DNA of 64,000 bases from Phenylobacterium immobile (ATCC 35973) (GTDB lineage Bacteria; Pseudomonadota; Alphaproteobacteria; Caulobacterales; Caulobacteraceae), in assembly GCF_001375595.1 (NCBI RefSeq), contig NZ_CVJQ01000001.1, positions 2,259,001-2,323,000 on the forward strand, written 5' to 3'. Every line of letters starts with the position of its first letter. Positions within the stretch are counted from its first letter, which is position 1. The position numbers were made by a program, and so were the translations under genes. Below are positions 7,964-16,032 of the stretch, one piece after another. The notes under the pieces are model-generated. The model did not search any database, had not been told where the DNA came from, and saw only the letters and a program-made list of their open reading frames with translations.

Positions 7964-9268
7964 ATGGAGGCCCCCGCCCTCATCACCGCGCCCTGGCGCG
8001 ATCCTGCCGAGGTCGCCGCGGCCCTCGGCGAACAGGCGTGGACGCTCGCCTTCCTCTCCGGCGGCGACCAGGCGCGCTGGTCCTATGTCATGGCCGATCC
8101 GGCCGAGACCCTGATGCTGGCGCCTAGCGACAGCCGCCCGCCAATCGCCGCGCTGCGCGCGCTCACTGGGCGACAGACCCCGGCACGTCCTGGCGGCCCG
8201 CCTTTCCAAGGCGGGGTCGCCGGCCTGATGTCCTATGAGCTGGGCGATCGGTTCGAGCCCTTGGGCCTGGGACGGCACGGCGGCTGGCCCGACCTCGCAT
8301 GCGCCCGCTACGAGGCCTTGCTGGCCTTCGATCACCAGACGCAGCGCGTGCTGGCGATCGGCCGCGACGACGATGCGGCTCGGGCCACCCTGGCCTGGCT
8401 CGATCGGCCGGCGCCGACTCCCACGGGCGGCCAGATCGGCGCCATGGCCTCCGACGATGGGGCCGCCTACGAGGCCGCCGTGGCCGAGGTCACCGACCGC
8501 ATCGCCGCGGGCGAGATCTTTCAAGCCAACATCGCCCGACGCTGGATCGGCCGCCTGGCGCAGGGCCGCTCGCCGAGCGACCTTGTCCGCGCCCTGGCCG
8601 CGGCCAGCCCCGCACCCTTCGCCGCCTATCTGCGGCTCGAAGACCATGCCGTCGTCTCCAATTCGCCGGAGCGGTTCATCCGCGTCACAGGCGAAGAGGC
8701 GCGCACCGAGCCGATCAAAGGCACCGCGCCGCGCGGCGCGACGCCCGATGAGGATCGCGCCCTGGCCCAGGCGCTTGTCGCCTCCGAGAAGGACCGCGCC
8801 GAGAACCTGATGATCGTCGATCTGATGCGCAATGACCTGTCGAGGGTCTGCGCCCCGGGTACGGTGAAGACGCCGGAGCTCTTCACGATCGCCACCTTCG
8901 CCAATGTCCATCACCTGGTCTCGGTGGTGACAGGGAAGTTGGCGGCCGGCCGCGACGCGCTGGACCTCATGGCGGCGGCCTTCCCGCCCGGCTCGATCAC
9001 TGGCGCCCCGAAGGTCCAGGCCATGAAGGTGATCGCAGGCCTGGAAGCCCCGCGTGGGCCGTTCTTCGGCGCCATGTTCATGCTGGGCTCGGACGGGAGC
9101 TTTGATTCCAACGTCCTGATCCGCACCGCCGCCCTGGTCCGAGACGGCGAGGGTTGGGCGATCGAGGCTCGCGCCGGCGCCGGCATCGTCGCCGACAGCG
9201 AGCCCCTTTCGGAACGCCTGGAGACGGAGGCGAAAATCTCGGCGTTGCGGAAGGCGCTCGCGGGCTAG
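7964..9268 (+). CDS. pabB: Aminodeoxychorismate synthase component I
   Basis: A 434-residue chorismate-utilising enzyme. The C-terminal domain has GEIFQANIARRWIG, PIKGTAPRGATPDED (the Lys-containing motif of PabB/TrpE), ENLMIVDLMRNDLSRVC and PGSITGAPKVQAM, all hallmarks of the family. PabB converts chorismate plus ammonia from PabA to 4-amino-4-deoxychorismate for folate synthesis. The PIKGT motif, with Lys at the position that forms a covalent intermediate, separates PabB from TrpE. The ATG at 7964-7966 was chosen because the frame upstream is the antisense of the M13 gene. No pabA or pabC domain is fused. Its stop overlaps the convergent ligase gene by four bases. Confidence 0.92.
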   Translation: MEAPALITAPWRDPAEVAAALGEQAWTLAFLSGGDQARWSYVMADPAETLMLAPSDSRPPIAALRALTGRQTPARPGGPPFQGGVAGLMSYELGDRFEPLGLGRHGGWPDLACARYEALLAFDHQTQRVLAIGRDDDAARATLAWLDRPAPTPTGGQIGAMASDDGAAYEAAVAEVTDRIAAGEIFQANIARRWIGRLAQGRSPSDLVRALAAASPAPFAAYLRLEDHAVVSNSPERFIRVTGEEARTEPIKGTAPRGATPDEDRALAQALVASEKDRAENLMIVDLMRNDLSRVCAPGTVKTPELFTIATFANVHHLVSVVTGKLAAGRDALDLMAAAFPPGSITGAPKVQAMKVIAGLEAPRGPFFGAMFMLGSDGSFDSNVLIRTAALVRDGEGWAIEARAGAGIVADSEPLSERLETEAKISALRKALAG

Positions 9269-10683
9269 ACGAACAGGCCCGCCACTCGGTCCCTGAGCAG
9301 GTTTTTCTGCACCTTGCCCATGGCGTTGCGCGGGAGGTCGTCGACGAACACCACCCGCTTGGGCGTCTTGTAGGGCGCCAGCTCTTCACGGCACGCCGCG
9401 ATCAGCTCCGCCTCGGTCCGGTCCTTGGCGATGACCACGGCCACAACCGCCTCGCCGAAATCGGCGTGCGGCGCGCCGACGACGGCGCTCTCGACGACGC
9501 CTGGCAGTTCGTCCAGCACCAGCTCGACTTCCTTCGGATAGACGTTGTAACCGCCGGAGATGATCAGGTCCTTGGCCCGCCCGCTGATCCAGACACGGCC
9601 GTCCGGGTCTCTGCGACCGACATCGCCGGTCTTGAAGAAGCCGTCGGCGGTGAACTCCTGCGCTGTCTTCTCCGGCATTCGCCAGTAGCCGGAGAAGACG
9701 CTGGGGCCCTTGATCTCAATGACGCCAGTCTCCTGGCCGTCGCCAATCCGCAGCTCCACGCCCGGCAACGGATAACCCACGCTGCCGGCCAGCCGCTCGC
9801 CCTTGAGCGGATTGGAGGTGATCACCGCCGCCTCGCTCATTCCGTAGCGCTCCAGGATGCGCTGGCCCGTCCGCACCTCGAACTCGTCGAAGGTCGACGG
9901 CAGGAGCGGCGCTGAGCCACAGACGAACAGCCGGATGCCGTCGGCGACCGCCTTGGTGAAGCCTGGCTGGGCCAGGAGGCGTGTGTAGAAGGTCGGCACC
10001 CCCATCATGACCGTCGCCCGCGCCAGTCCCGCCAGGACCTCGGCGTCGTCATACTTGGCCAGCCAGATCATCGGGCAGCCCTTCAACATCGTGCAGTGGA
10101 GCGAGATGAAGAGGCCGTGGACGTGGAAGATCGGCAGGGCGTGCAGCAGGACGTCGTCGCTTGAATAGCCCCAGATGTCGACCAGGGCCCGGGCGTTGGA
10201 CGCCAGATTGCCGTGGCTCAGCATCGCGCCTTTGGAGCGGCCCGTTGTGCCGCTGGTGTAGATGATCGCCGCTAGGTCGTCCGCGCCGCGGGGCACGCTC
10301 GGGGCGAGAGGCGCAAGGTCCGCGCAATCGGCGACGAATCCGTCCGGATCGCGGATGAACAGGGCCGGCTCGGCGTCGCCGAGGAAATAGGCGATCTCAG
10401 CCTCGGTGTAGGCGGCGTTCAGCGGCAGGAAGACCGCCCCGGCCTTCAGGGTCCCCAGGTAGACGGCGATGCCCTGCCAGGACTTCTCAGCCTGCAGGGC
10501 GACGCGGTCGCCGGGCGCGACCCCCTCAGATACGAGACACGTGGCGACCTTGCTCGCGGCGATCTCGAGCGCGCCATAGCTCACAGCCGCGCCGTCCGGC
10601 AGCAGGAAGGCTGGCGAGGCGCGATCAATCGGAAAGCCCGTCGCCAGTATATCGAAGAGGTTCTCGGAAGCGCCGTCGTTCAT
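9265..10683 (-). CDS. Acyl-CoA synthetase, malonyl-CoA synthetase (MatB)-like
   Basis: A 472-residue AMP-forming ligase. The P-loop-like motif AIIYTSGTTGRSKGAMLSHG, the motif LERYGMSEAAV, the hinge FFKTGDVGRRDPDGRVWISG and the C-terminal catalytic Lys region DLPRNAMGKVQKN are all present. The PIFHVHGLFISLH segment and the short length match malonyl-CoA synthetases rather than long-chain fatty-acyl ligases. The reaction would be malonate + CoA + ATP to malonyl-CoA, AMP and PPi. No malonate decarboxylase or transporter gene lies beside it, so substrate assignment remains an inference. Confidence 0.8.
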   Translation of the reverse strand: MNDGASENLFDILATGFPIDRASPAFLLPDGAAVSYGALEIAASKVATCLVSEGVAPGDRVALQAEKSWQGIAVYLGTLKAGAVFLPLNAAYTEAEIAYFLGDAEPALFIRDPDGFVADCADLAPLAPSVPRGADDLAAIIYTSGTTGRSKGAMLSHGNLASNARALVDIWGYSSDDVLLHALPIFHVHGLFISLHCTMLKGCPMIWLAKYDDAEVLAGLARATVMMGVPTFYTRLLAQPGFTKAVADGIRLFVCGSAPLLPSTFDEFEVRTGQRILERYGMSEAAVITSNPLKGERLAGSVGYPLPGVELRIGDGQETGVIEIKGPSVFSGYWRMPEKTAQEFTADGFFKTGDVGRRDPDGRVWISGRAKDLIISGGYNVYPKEVELVLDELPGVVESAVVGAPHADFGEAVVAVVIAKDRTEAELIAACREELAPYKTPKRVVFVDDLPRNAMGKVQKNLLRDRVAGLFV

Positions 10684-10716
10684 GGGTTTCGTCCCAGCTT
10701 ATGGTTTTGGCAGCCT

Positions 10717-11409
10717 CTAGGGCTTCGGTTGATCCTGACGCTTGGCGAACTGACGCAAGGCGATCCAGGCGGCCATCGCCCAGGCCGCGCCGGCGCACCA
10801 TCCGCCCAGCACATCGCTTGGCCAATGGACGCCCAGGTAGACACGGCTGAAGCCGATCGCCCCCATCAGAAGGACGGCCAGGGCGAAGAAGGTCAACTTC
10901 ACCGACCGCCGGCTCTCCAGGCTGGCCAACAGCACCGCAAGCGTAAGGTAGGTCGCCGCCGACATCAGCGAATGACCGCTCGGGAAGCTCCCCGAATAGA
11001 CATAGACGCCGTGCGGCACCACGTCGGGACGCGGGCGGCCGTAGATGTGCTTCAGATTGGAGCCGGTGAACTGTGCGCCCAGGACGGCGACCGTGAGGAT
11101 CGCCGCATGCAGCCGCTTGCCGTGCGCCAGGAAGGTCAGGACGGCGATCACGGTGAACAGCGTCAGCAGCGTGAAGCCGCCCAGCGCTGTCACATCGCGC
11201 ATCGCCTCTTCGAAGCCGCGCCCACCGATCGGATCATTCAGGTCCCCCGGGGTGCGGAGCGCCAGCAGCATCTGCCGGTCGAAACCCAACGACTCGCCTT
11301 CAGCGATCTCGCCGCCGATCGACAGAAAGGCCCACACCGCGCCAACAATGGCGAACAACAGCAGGAGCGCCCTGGGCTCGACACGCCGGATCAGGTCTTT
11401 CCAGTTCAT
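10717..11409 (-). CDS. PAP2-superfamily membrane phosphatase
   Basis: A 230-residue integral membrane protein with about five or six hydrophobic helices. The three acid-phosphatase motifs are in order: KHIYGRPRP, PSGHS and SRVYLGVHWPSDVLGG (catalytic His). Family members remove phosphate from lipid phosphates such as phosphatidate or undecaprenyl pyrophosphate on the periplasmic face. The ATG overlaps the mpl stop (ATGA), so it is co-translated with a murein-recycling ligase; that makes undecaprenyl-pyrophosphate phosphatase an attractive but unproven role. Confidence 0.9.
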   Translation of the reverse strand: MNWKDLIRRVEPRALLLLFAIVGAVWAFLSIGGEIAEGESLGFDRQMLLALRTPGDLNDPIGGRGFEEAMRDVTALGGFTLLTLFTVIAVLTFLAHGKRLHAAILTVAVLGAQFTGSNLKHIYGRPRPDVVPHGVYVYSGSFPSGHSLMSAATYLTLAVLLASLESRRSVKLTFFALAVLLMGAIGFSRVYLGVHWPSDVLGGWCAGAAWAMAAWIALRQFAKRQDQPKP

Positions 11410-12803
11410 CCGTAACGCGCCTCGAACAATGCCGGGAGGGTCTCGGGCAAGCCGAGCAGGGGTCCGGAAGAAAGCATCAGCAGGGCTTCGTCGCCAGAGA
11501 GATCGCTCAGCGCCTGCGCAGCTTCCGCCGCCGTCGCTACGGTCAGCGCCTTGACGCCGCTTGCAGCGATCCGCGCCTCGATCTCGTCCAGGCTCGCCTG
11601 GTTGTGGCTAGCTGCGCCGTGGCCGGGCGGCGGGACGAGAAGAAGCGCATCGACGCCCTCGAACACCGTGTCGTACCAGGCCAACGCGTCGCGGCTGCGC
11701 CAGGAGAAGGTGTGCGGCTCGAACACCACCACCAACCGGCGTTGCGGATAGTGCAGCCGCATGGCGTCGATCGCCGATCGCGCCTTCTCGTAGGACGAGC
11801 CGAACCCCTCGATCAGCGGGATGGTGGAGGCCGGCGCCAGCCGGTCCAGCCGCCGGCGGATGCCGCTGAAGCTCGCGACGCCGCGGGCGAGACCCGCCTC
11901 GTCCACCAGGCCGCGTTCCAGGAGATAGGCCGCCACGCCGACGATGTTCTCGATGTTGTGCGCGCCCAACAGCCGGGTCGCCAGCCGGACCCGACGGTCG
12001 CCTGGCCCATGCAAGGTGAAGGCGCTGGTCTCGCCGAACTGGGCGTCATCGCTCCACCAGCCATCGCAGGGCACGGTGTCATACCAGATCGTGCGCGCGA
12101 CCGTCTCGTCGGCGACCCGGCGGATTTGCGGCCGGTCGCGCAACACGCACAAGCCATCCGCCGGAACCAGCCGCAGGAGGGCCCGGAACGGCGCCTCGTA
12201 ATCGGCGAAGTTCGGGAAAACATTGACGTGGTCGTGGGTCAGCGAGGTCAGCAGCACGTCGCGCGGGTGATAGAGCACGAACTTCGAGCGCCGATCAGCC
12301 GGCCCGACGATATACTCGTCGCCCTCCAGCACCACTTCGGGCGACGTCCCCCAGTGGCCGGTGTCCGGCAGGTCCGGAGCGATCGCCCCCACCAGCCAGC
12401 CGGGATCACGCCCGGCGCTGCGCAGCACGTGAGCCATCAGCCCGCTGCAGGTCGACTTGCCGAAGGAGCCCGCCACCACTGTCGTCGGCCGGCCGACTGT
12501 CTGTTCGCCGACCAGTTCGGGGAAACTCGTCACGCGGACGCCGCGGGCCCGGGCGGCGGCGACCTCGGCGTTGTCTTCGCCGCCCAGCTTGGCGCTGGCG
12601 CCCAGGACCAACAGGTCCAGGTCTGCGGGAAGCTGCTCGGCGGCGAAACCGTCGAACACCGGAAAGCCAAGGCCGGCGACATAGGTCGACATCGGCGGAA
12701 AGACGTCCACGTCCGATCCGGAGACGACGTGACCGGCCTGGCGCATCATCACCGCGACGGCCGCCATTCCGGCGCCGGCGATCCCCGTGAAATGGATTCT
12801 CAT
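11406..12803 (-). CDS. mpl: UDP-N-acetylmuramate:L-Ala-gamma-D-Glu-meso-DAP ligase (murein tripeptide ligase)
   Basis: A 465-residue Mur-ligase relative. The N-terminal IHFTGIAGAGMAAVAVMM binds the uridine nucleotide, GSFGKST is the ATP-binding loop (GTHGKTT in MurC), and LEGDEYIVGPADRRSKFVLY is the Mpl-specific stretch following the catalytic Glu; GIRRRLD and EPHTFSWRSRDAL are in the C-terminal domain. Mpl joins recycled tripeptide to UDP-MurNAc in the cytoplasm. It is separate from the dcw murC at 54193-55605, which has the MurC-type loop. The downstream PAP2 gene overlaps by four bases. Confidence 0.92.
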   Translation of the reverse strand: MRIHFTGIAGAGMAAVAVMMRQAGHVVSGSDVDVFPPMSTYVAGLGFPVFDGFAAEQLPADLDLLVLGASAKLGGEDNAEVAAARARGVRVTSFPELVGEQTVGRPTTVVAGSFGKSTCSGLMAHVLRSAGRDPGWLVGAIAPDLPDTGHWGTSPEVVLEGDEYIVGPADRRSKFVLYHPRDVLLTSLTHDHVNVFPNFADYEAPFRALLRLVPADGLCVLRDRPQIRRVADETVARTIWYDTVPCDGWWSDDAQFGETSAFTLHGPGDRRVRLATRLLGAHNIENIVGVAAYLLERGLVDEAGLARGVASFSGIRRRLDRLAPASTIPLIEGFGSSYEKARSAIDAMRLHYPQRRLVVVFEPHTFSWRSRDALAWYDTVFEGVDALLLVPPPGHGAASHNQASLDEIEARIAASGVKALTVATAAEAAQALSDLSGDEALLMLSSGPLLGLPETLPALFEARYG

Positions 12804-12854
12804 CGTCCCTTGCTAGCCCAAGGCGCGCGCGCCTCCAACGATCGCGAACCCGGG

Positions 12855-12883
12855 TTGCACGTCCGCTCGCAGCAGCGTATAGG
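12855..12883 (+). promoter_or_regulatory. Housekeeping-type promoter of tRNA-Asn
   Basis: TTGCAC (12855-12860) and TATAGG (12878-12883) are separated by exactly 17 bases and end 19 bases before the mature tRNA, as expected for a sigma-70-type -35/-10 pair with a short 5' leader. The region between the mpl start and the tRNA contains nothing else. Confidence 0.65.
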
Positions 12884-12902
12884 CGCGCCCTCGACGGCCT
12901 GA

Positions 12903-12978
12903 TCCCCGATAGCTCAGTTGGTAGAGCAGTCGGCTGTTAACCGACTTGTCGCAGGTTCGAGTCCTGCTCGGGGAGCCA
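12903..12978 (+). tRNA. tRNA-Asn (anticodon GTT)
   Basis: A 76-base cloverleaf with encoded CCA. The acceptor arm TCCCCGA pairs with TCGGGGA followed by G and CCA; the D-loop contains AGCTCAGTTGGTAGAGC; the anticodon arm GTCGG/CCGAC encloses the loop CTGTTAA with GTT at 12936-12938; the T-arm has GGTTCGAGTCC. All stems are intact, so the gene should be functional. It stands alone between mpl (minus) and a hydrolase gene (plus). Confidence 0.97.
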
Positions 12979-13011
12979 TCGAGACCTTCCGCCAACGTTG
13001 ATGCGAAGCAC

Positions 13012-13037
13012 GCCCGCCGTAAGGCGCGGCGGCCTTT
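13012..13037 (+). terminator. Possible weak terminator after tRNA-Asn
   Basis: GCCCGCCG (13012-13019) and CGGCGGCC (13027-13034) pair with one mismatch around a seven-base loop and are followed by only three T residues. Position fits tRNA termination, but the T tract is poor. Confidence 0.4.
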
Positions 13038-13102
13038 CGGCGAAGTAACGTGCCGCCCGCCATATTCTGGCTAGTCTGACCAAAAATAGCGGGAGGACGG
13101 CC

Positions 13103-14194
13103 ATGCTCTTCACACGTCTTGCGGCGCCGGCGCTGCTTTTGGGCCTCTGTGTCCTGGCCCCTGCGGCGAGCCATGCGGCGGAGCCCTCGACTCCCGCTGC
13201 GGTCTTCCGCGAGACCGGCAGAATCGTCACCGACGACGGCGTCAACGAGCAGCGCCTTTTGAAGATCGGCGGCATCGACCAGTGGGTCTCCGTCCGCGGC
13301 CGCCATCGGACGAGCCCGATCCTGCTGATTCTTCACGGCGGGCCAGGCTTCACCCTGTCGCCCCTCGACTTCGCCTACATGCGGACTTGGGAGGAGTACT
13401 TCACCGTCGTCCAGTGGGACCAGCGCGGCGCCGGCAAGACCCGCGCGGCGAACGACCCCGCCGTGGTGACCCCCCCCCTCACCGTCAAGCGCATGGTCGA
13501 CGACGCCGAGGAACTGACCGCCTGGCTGCGCTCGACCTACGGCAAGGATCGCATCGCCGTCATGGGGCACTCCTTCGGCACGATCCTGGGGGTCGAGTTG
13601 GTGCAGCGCCGCCCGGAGTGGTTTTCGGCCTACGTCGGCATGGGCCAGTTTGTCGCCTTCGAGCGCAACGAGGCCTTGGGCTACCAACAGACCCTGGCCG
13701 CCGCCCGCGCCGCCGGCAACGTCCAGGCGGTGGCCGAACTGGAGTCCATCGCACCCTTCCCCGATCCAAGGCGCCCGGAGCGCAACTATGAGGGCCTGCG
13801 CATCGAGCGCCGCTGGCTGGCGGAATACGACGGCTACTACTGGCGCCGCGGAACGGGAACGAGCGACGCCGTCGCCGCCTTCAGCCCCAACGACACGGCG
13901 GCCGACCTCGCCGCTCGCCGCGCCGGCGAGGGTGACAGCGCCCGCCAGATGTGGCCCGAGCTGGCCATGGTCGACTTCACCGCCCGCAACCGGTTCCAGG
14001 CGCCCGTGGTCTTCCTGCAGGGCCGCCACGACCGCGGAACTTCGTCGACCATTCTGGCCGAGTGGTACGAGACGATCCAGGCCCCGTCCAAGACGCTCGT
14101 CTGGTTCGAGGAGTCGGCGCACATGCCCTTCGAAGAAGAGCCGGGAAAGACGCTGGTCAGCCTCGTCGAAAAGGTCCTGCCGCTCACCCGCTAG
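13103..14194 (+). CDS. Secreted alpha/beta-hydrolase, proline-iminopeptidase-like (S33)
   Basis: A 363-residue hydrolase with a signal peptide ending around ASHAAEP. The oxyanion motif HGGPG, then VVQWDQRGAGKT, the nucleophile elbow GHSFG and a late acid/His pair (QGRHDRG, EESAHMPFEE) follow the prolyl-aminopeptidase/S33 pattern. Such enzymes remove N-terminal proline or hydrolyse small esters and amides. The ATG follows GGGAGGACGGCC, a good ribosome-binding site. It is a single gene, with no clear partner; the substrate is unknown. Confidence 0.88.
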   Translation: MLFTRLAAPALLLGLCVLAPAASHAAEPSTPAAVFRETGRIVTDDGVNEQRLLKIGGIDQWVSVRGRHRTSPILLILHGGPGFTLSPLDFAYMRTWEEYFTVVQWDQRGAGKTRAANDPAVVTPPLTVKRMVDDAEELTAWLRSTYGKDRIAVMGHSFGTILGVELVQRRPEWFSAYVGMGQFVAFERNEALGYQQTLAAARAAGNVQAVAELESIAPFPDPRRPERNYEGLRIERRWLAEYDGYYWRRGTGTSDAVAAFSPNDTAADLAARRAGEGDSARQMWPELAMVDFTARNRFQAPVVFLQGRHDRGTSSTILAEWYETIQAPSKTLVWFEESAHMPFEEEPGKTLVSLVEKVLPLTR

Positions 14195-14253
14195 CCTCCC
14201 GCCGCAAGCTTCGCCTATAGTCGGCTGATCCCCGATTTCACGGGATGAGGTTC

Positions 14254-14286
14254 ATGTCCGAGATTGTCTCCGAGGTCCGGGCCTAA
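14254..14286 (+). CDS. Possible 10-codon leader or remnant peptide ([10 protein letters not shown])
   Basis: An ATG preceded by GGGATGAGGTTC opens a ten-codon frame ending in TAA in the gap between the hydrolase and yjhX. A small stem CCCG-ATTTCA-CGGG (14231-14244) covers the bases just before the ribosome-binding sequence. It could be a leader peptide for the downstream gene or a gene-start remnant; nothing beyond the start signals supports translation. Confidence 0.25.
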   Translation: MSEIVSEVRA

Positions 14287-14399
14287 GCGCCGCCGGGGTG
14301 GTTCTTCCAGAGCCGCCGAACGCCTCACGCATCCAGGCCCGTCTTCACCCGCGCTCCCTTGCGGGCGCGTTGTCGTACGCCTCGATCCGAGACAATCCC

Positions 14400-14675
14400 T
14401 TGAACATTTCCAAACCGCAGCAGCGCACGCTGCACGCCCTGGCGCAGGGCGGACGCATCATCCTCGAACGCGATGGCGACGGTCTGATCACCGACGCCGA
14501 GTGCCTCACTCGCGACGGGTGGCGCCTGGGAGACTGCGATCTCGCCGTCTTCAGGAGCCTGAAGCGCAAGCGCCTCATCGCCAGCCTGGCCGGCCAGCCC
14601 TACCGGATCACCCGGGAGGGTCTGGCCAACCTCAGGAGCCAGCTCGACAATCGAACCGGCCCCAAGCGGTGGTGA
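14400..14675 (+). CDS. YjhX family protein (UPF0386, toxin-like)
   Basis: A 91-residue protein matching the YjhX/UPF0386 pattern almost end to end: [19 protein letters not shown], then [35 protein letters not shown] and [11 protein letters not shown]. In E. coli YjhX is described as a toxin partnered by the acetyltransferase YjhQ; alphaproteobacteria commonly carry the gene alone, as here. The start is TTG at 14400-14402, the position where the family starts MNLSR/MNISK; the frame is open further upstream to a GTG at 14298, but those residues are unlike the family. No partner gene adjoins it. Confidence 0.85.
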   Translation: MNISKPQQRTLHALAQGGRIILERDGDGLITDAECLTRDGWRLGDCDLAVFRSLKRKRLIASLAGQPYRITREGLANLRSQLDNRTGPKRW

Positions 14676-14678
14676 GCC

Positions 14679-15512
14679 TTAGAAGGCCGCCGTCGCAGGA
14701 TCTGGACCGATCCGGCCGTCCGCCGAGTCGAGCGCGGCGACGGCGGCCATGTCGTCAGCGTCCAGGCTGAAGTCGAAGACGTCGAAGTTCTCGACGATGC
14801 GGCTCGGCGTAACCGACTTCGGAATGACGATCAGGCCGCTGTCCAAGTGCCAACGAATGATCACCTGGGCGGCGGTCTTGCCGTGTTTCTTGGCGAGCGC
14901 CAGGATCGTCGGGTCGCTCAGCAACGCGCCGCCCTGACCGAGCGGGCTCCACGATTGTGTGGCCACCGTGCGCGCCTCGTCGATCGCCCGCATGTCGCGT
15001 TGCTGGAACAGCGGGTGCAACTCGATCTGGTTCAGCGCGGGCGCCACGCCCGTCTCGCCGATGATCCGGTCCAGGTGCTCGGCCGTGAAGTTCGAGACGC
15101 CGATCGCCTTGGCCTTGCCCTCTTCCTTCAAGCGGATGAGCGCCTTCCAGCTGTCGACATACTTGTCGAGATGCGGGGCCGGCCAGTGGATCAGGTAGAG
15201 ATCCACATAGTCCATGCCGAGCAGGTCCAGGCTCTTGTCCATGGCCGCCAGCGCGCTTTCGAAGCCCTGGTCGGGGTTCCATAGCTTCGTGGTGACATAG
15301 ATCTCCTCGCGCGCCACGCCCGAGGCCTTCACGCCCTCGCCGACACCGGCCTCGTTGCCGTAGATCATCGCCGTGTCGAGGTGGCGGTAGCCGGCCTTCA
15401 GCGCGTTGGCGCAAGCCTCGGCGGCGATATCCGCCGGCGCCTGCCAGAAGCCGAAGCCCAGTTGAGGAATATCGCTTCCATCATTGAGGCGAAGGGTGGG
15501 CTGCTGAGCCAT
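14679..15512 (-). CDS. Aldo/keto reductase (2,5-diketo-D-gluconate reductase type)
   Basis: A 277-residue (beta/alpha)8 oxidoreductase. The catalytic tetrad appears as Asp and Tyr in HLDTAMIYGNE, Lys in VTTKLWN and His in LIHWPAP; AIGVSNFT and the C-terminal IPKSVTPSRIVEN bind NADPH. It should reduce small aldehydes and ketones such as methylglyoxal, which suits the glyoxalase gene next door. The ATG follows CGGAGAATCTC. An imperfect 16-base palindrome GGTATATCTATAGACC lies at 15527-15542 just upstream and may be an operator. Confidence 0.93.
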   Translation of the reverse strand: MAQQPTLRLNDGSDIPQLGFGFWQAPADIAAEACANALKAGYRHLDTAMIYGNEAGVGEGVKASGVAREEIYVTTKLWNPDQGFESALAAMDKSLDLLGMDYVDLYLIHWPAPHLDKYVDSWKALIRLKEEGKAKAIGVSNFTAEHLDRIIGETGVAPALNQIELHPLFQQRDMRAIDEARTVATQSWSPLGQGGALLSDPTILALAKKHGKTAAQVIIRWHLDSGLIVIPKSVTPSRIVENFDVFDFSLDADDMAAVAALDSADGRIGPDPATAAF

Positions 15513-15577
15513 GAGATTCTCCGAAAGGTATATCTATAGACCATATCGAATGGCCCATCGCGCTCAAGCTTGATCCG

Positions 15578-16021
15578 CTACCAGACGCCGGTGTTCGGCA
15601 TCGATGTCCAAGGTTCCGCCGGGATGAGACGCTCACCAGTCTGGATCAGCTCGATGGAGATGTTATCGGGCGACCGGACGAATGCCATGCGGCCATCCCG
15701 CGGCGGCCGGTTGATCGTCACACCGTGGTCCATCAGCCGTTGGCAGGTGGCGTAGATGTCGTCGACCTCATAGGCGAGGTGCCCGAAATTGCGGCCGCCG
15801 CCGTAGTCTTCGGTCTCCCAGTTGTAAGTCAGCTCCACCAGCGGCGGCGCCTCGCCGGGACGTTCGTCGATCAGGTCTTGCGGGGCGGCGAGGAAAACCA
15901 AGGTGTAGCGGCCCGCTTCGTTCTCCATGCGGCGCACTTCCGTCAGGCCGAGGCCCTCGCAATAGAAGGCGAGGGAGGCGTCCAGGTCATGAACCCGGAC
16001 CATCGTATGCATATATTTCAA
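15578..16021 (-). CDS. gloA: Lactoylglutathione lyase (glyoxalase I, VOC family)
   Basis: A 147-residue single-module glyoxalase I. The fold begins [20 protein letters not shown]; metal ligands are the His of MHTMVRV, the Glu in LVELTYN, the His in [10 protein letters not shown] and the Glu in NISIELIQ. It isomerises the methylglyoxal-glutathione hemithioacetal. The start is TTG at 16019-16021, seven bases after AGGGAG (16029-16034), which itself overlaps the stop codon of the ABC transporter, so the two are coupled. The frame is open to 16060 inside the transporter gene, but the N-terminus chosen fits the family exactly. Confidence 0.92.
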   Translation of the reverse strand: MKYMHTMVRVHDLDASLAFYCEGLGLTEVRRMENEAGRYTLVFLAAPQDLIDERPGEAPPLVELTYNWETEDYGGGRNFGHLAYEVDDIYATCQRLMDHGVTINRPPRDGRMAFVRSPDNISIELIQTGERLIPAEPWTSMPNTGVW

Positions 16022-16032
16022 TATCTTACTCC

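Noticed and set aside
14298..14399. Longer yjhX starting at the GTG at 14298
   Set aside because: The extra 34 residues do not match the family, whose N-terminus begins exactly at the TTG at 14400.
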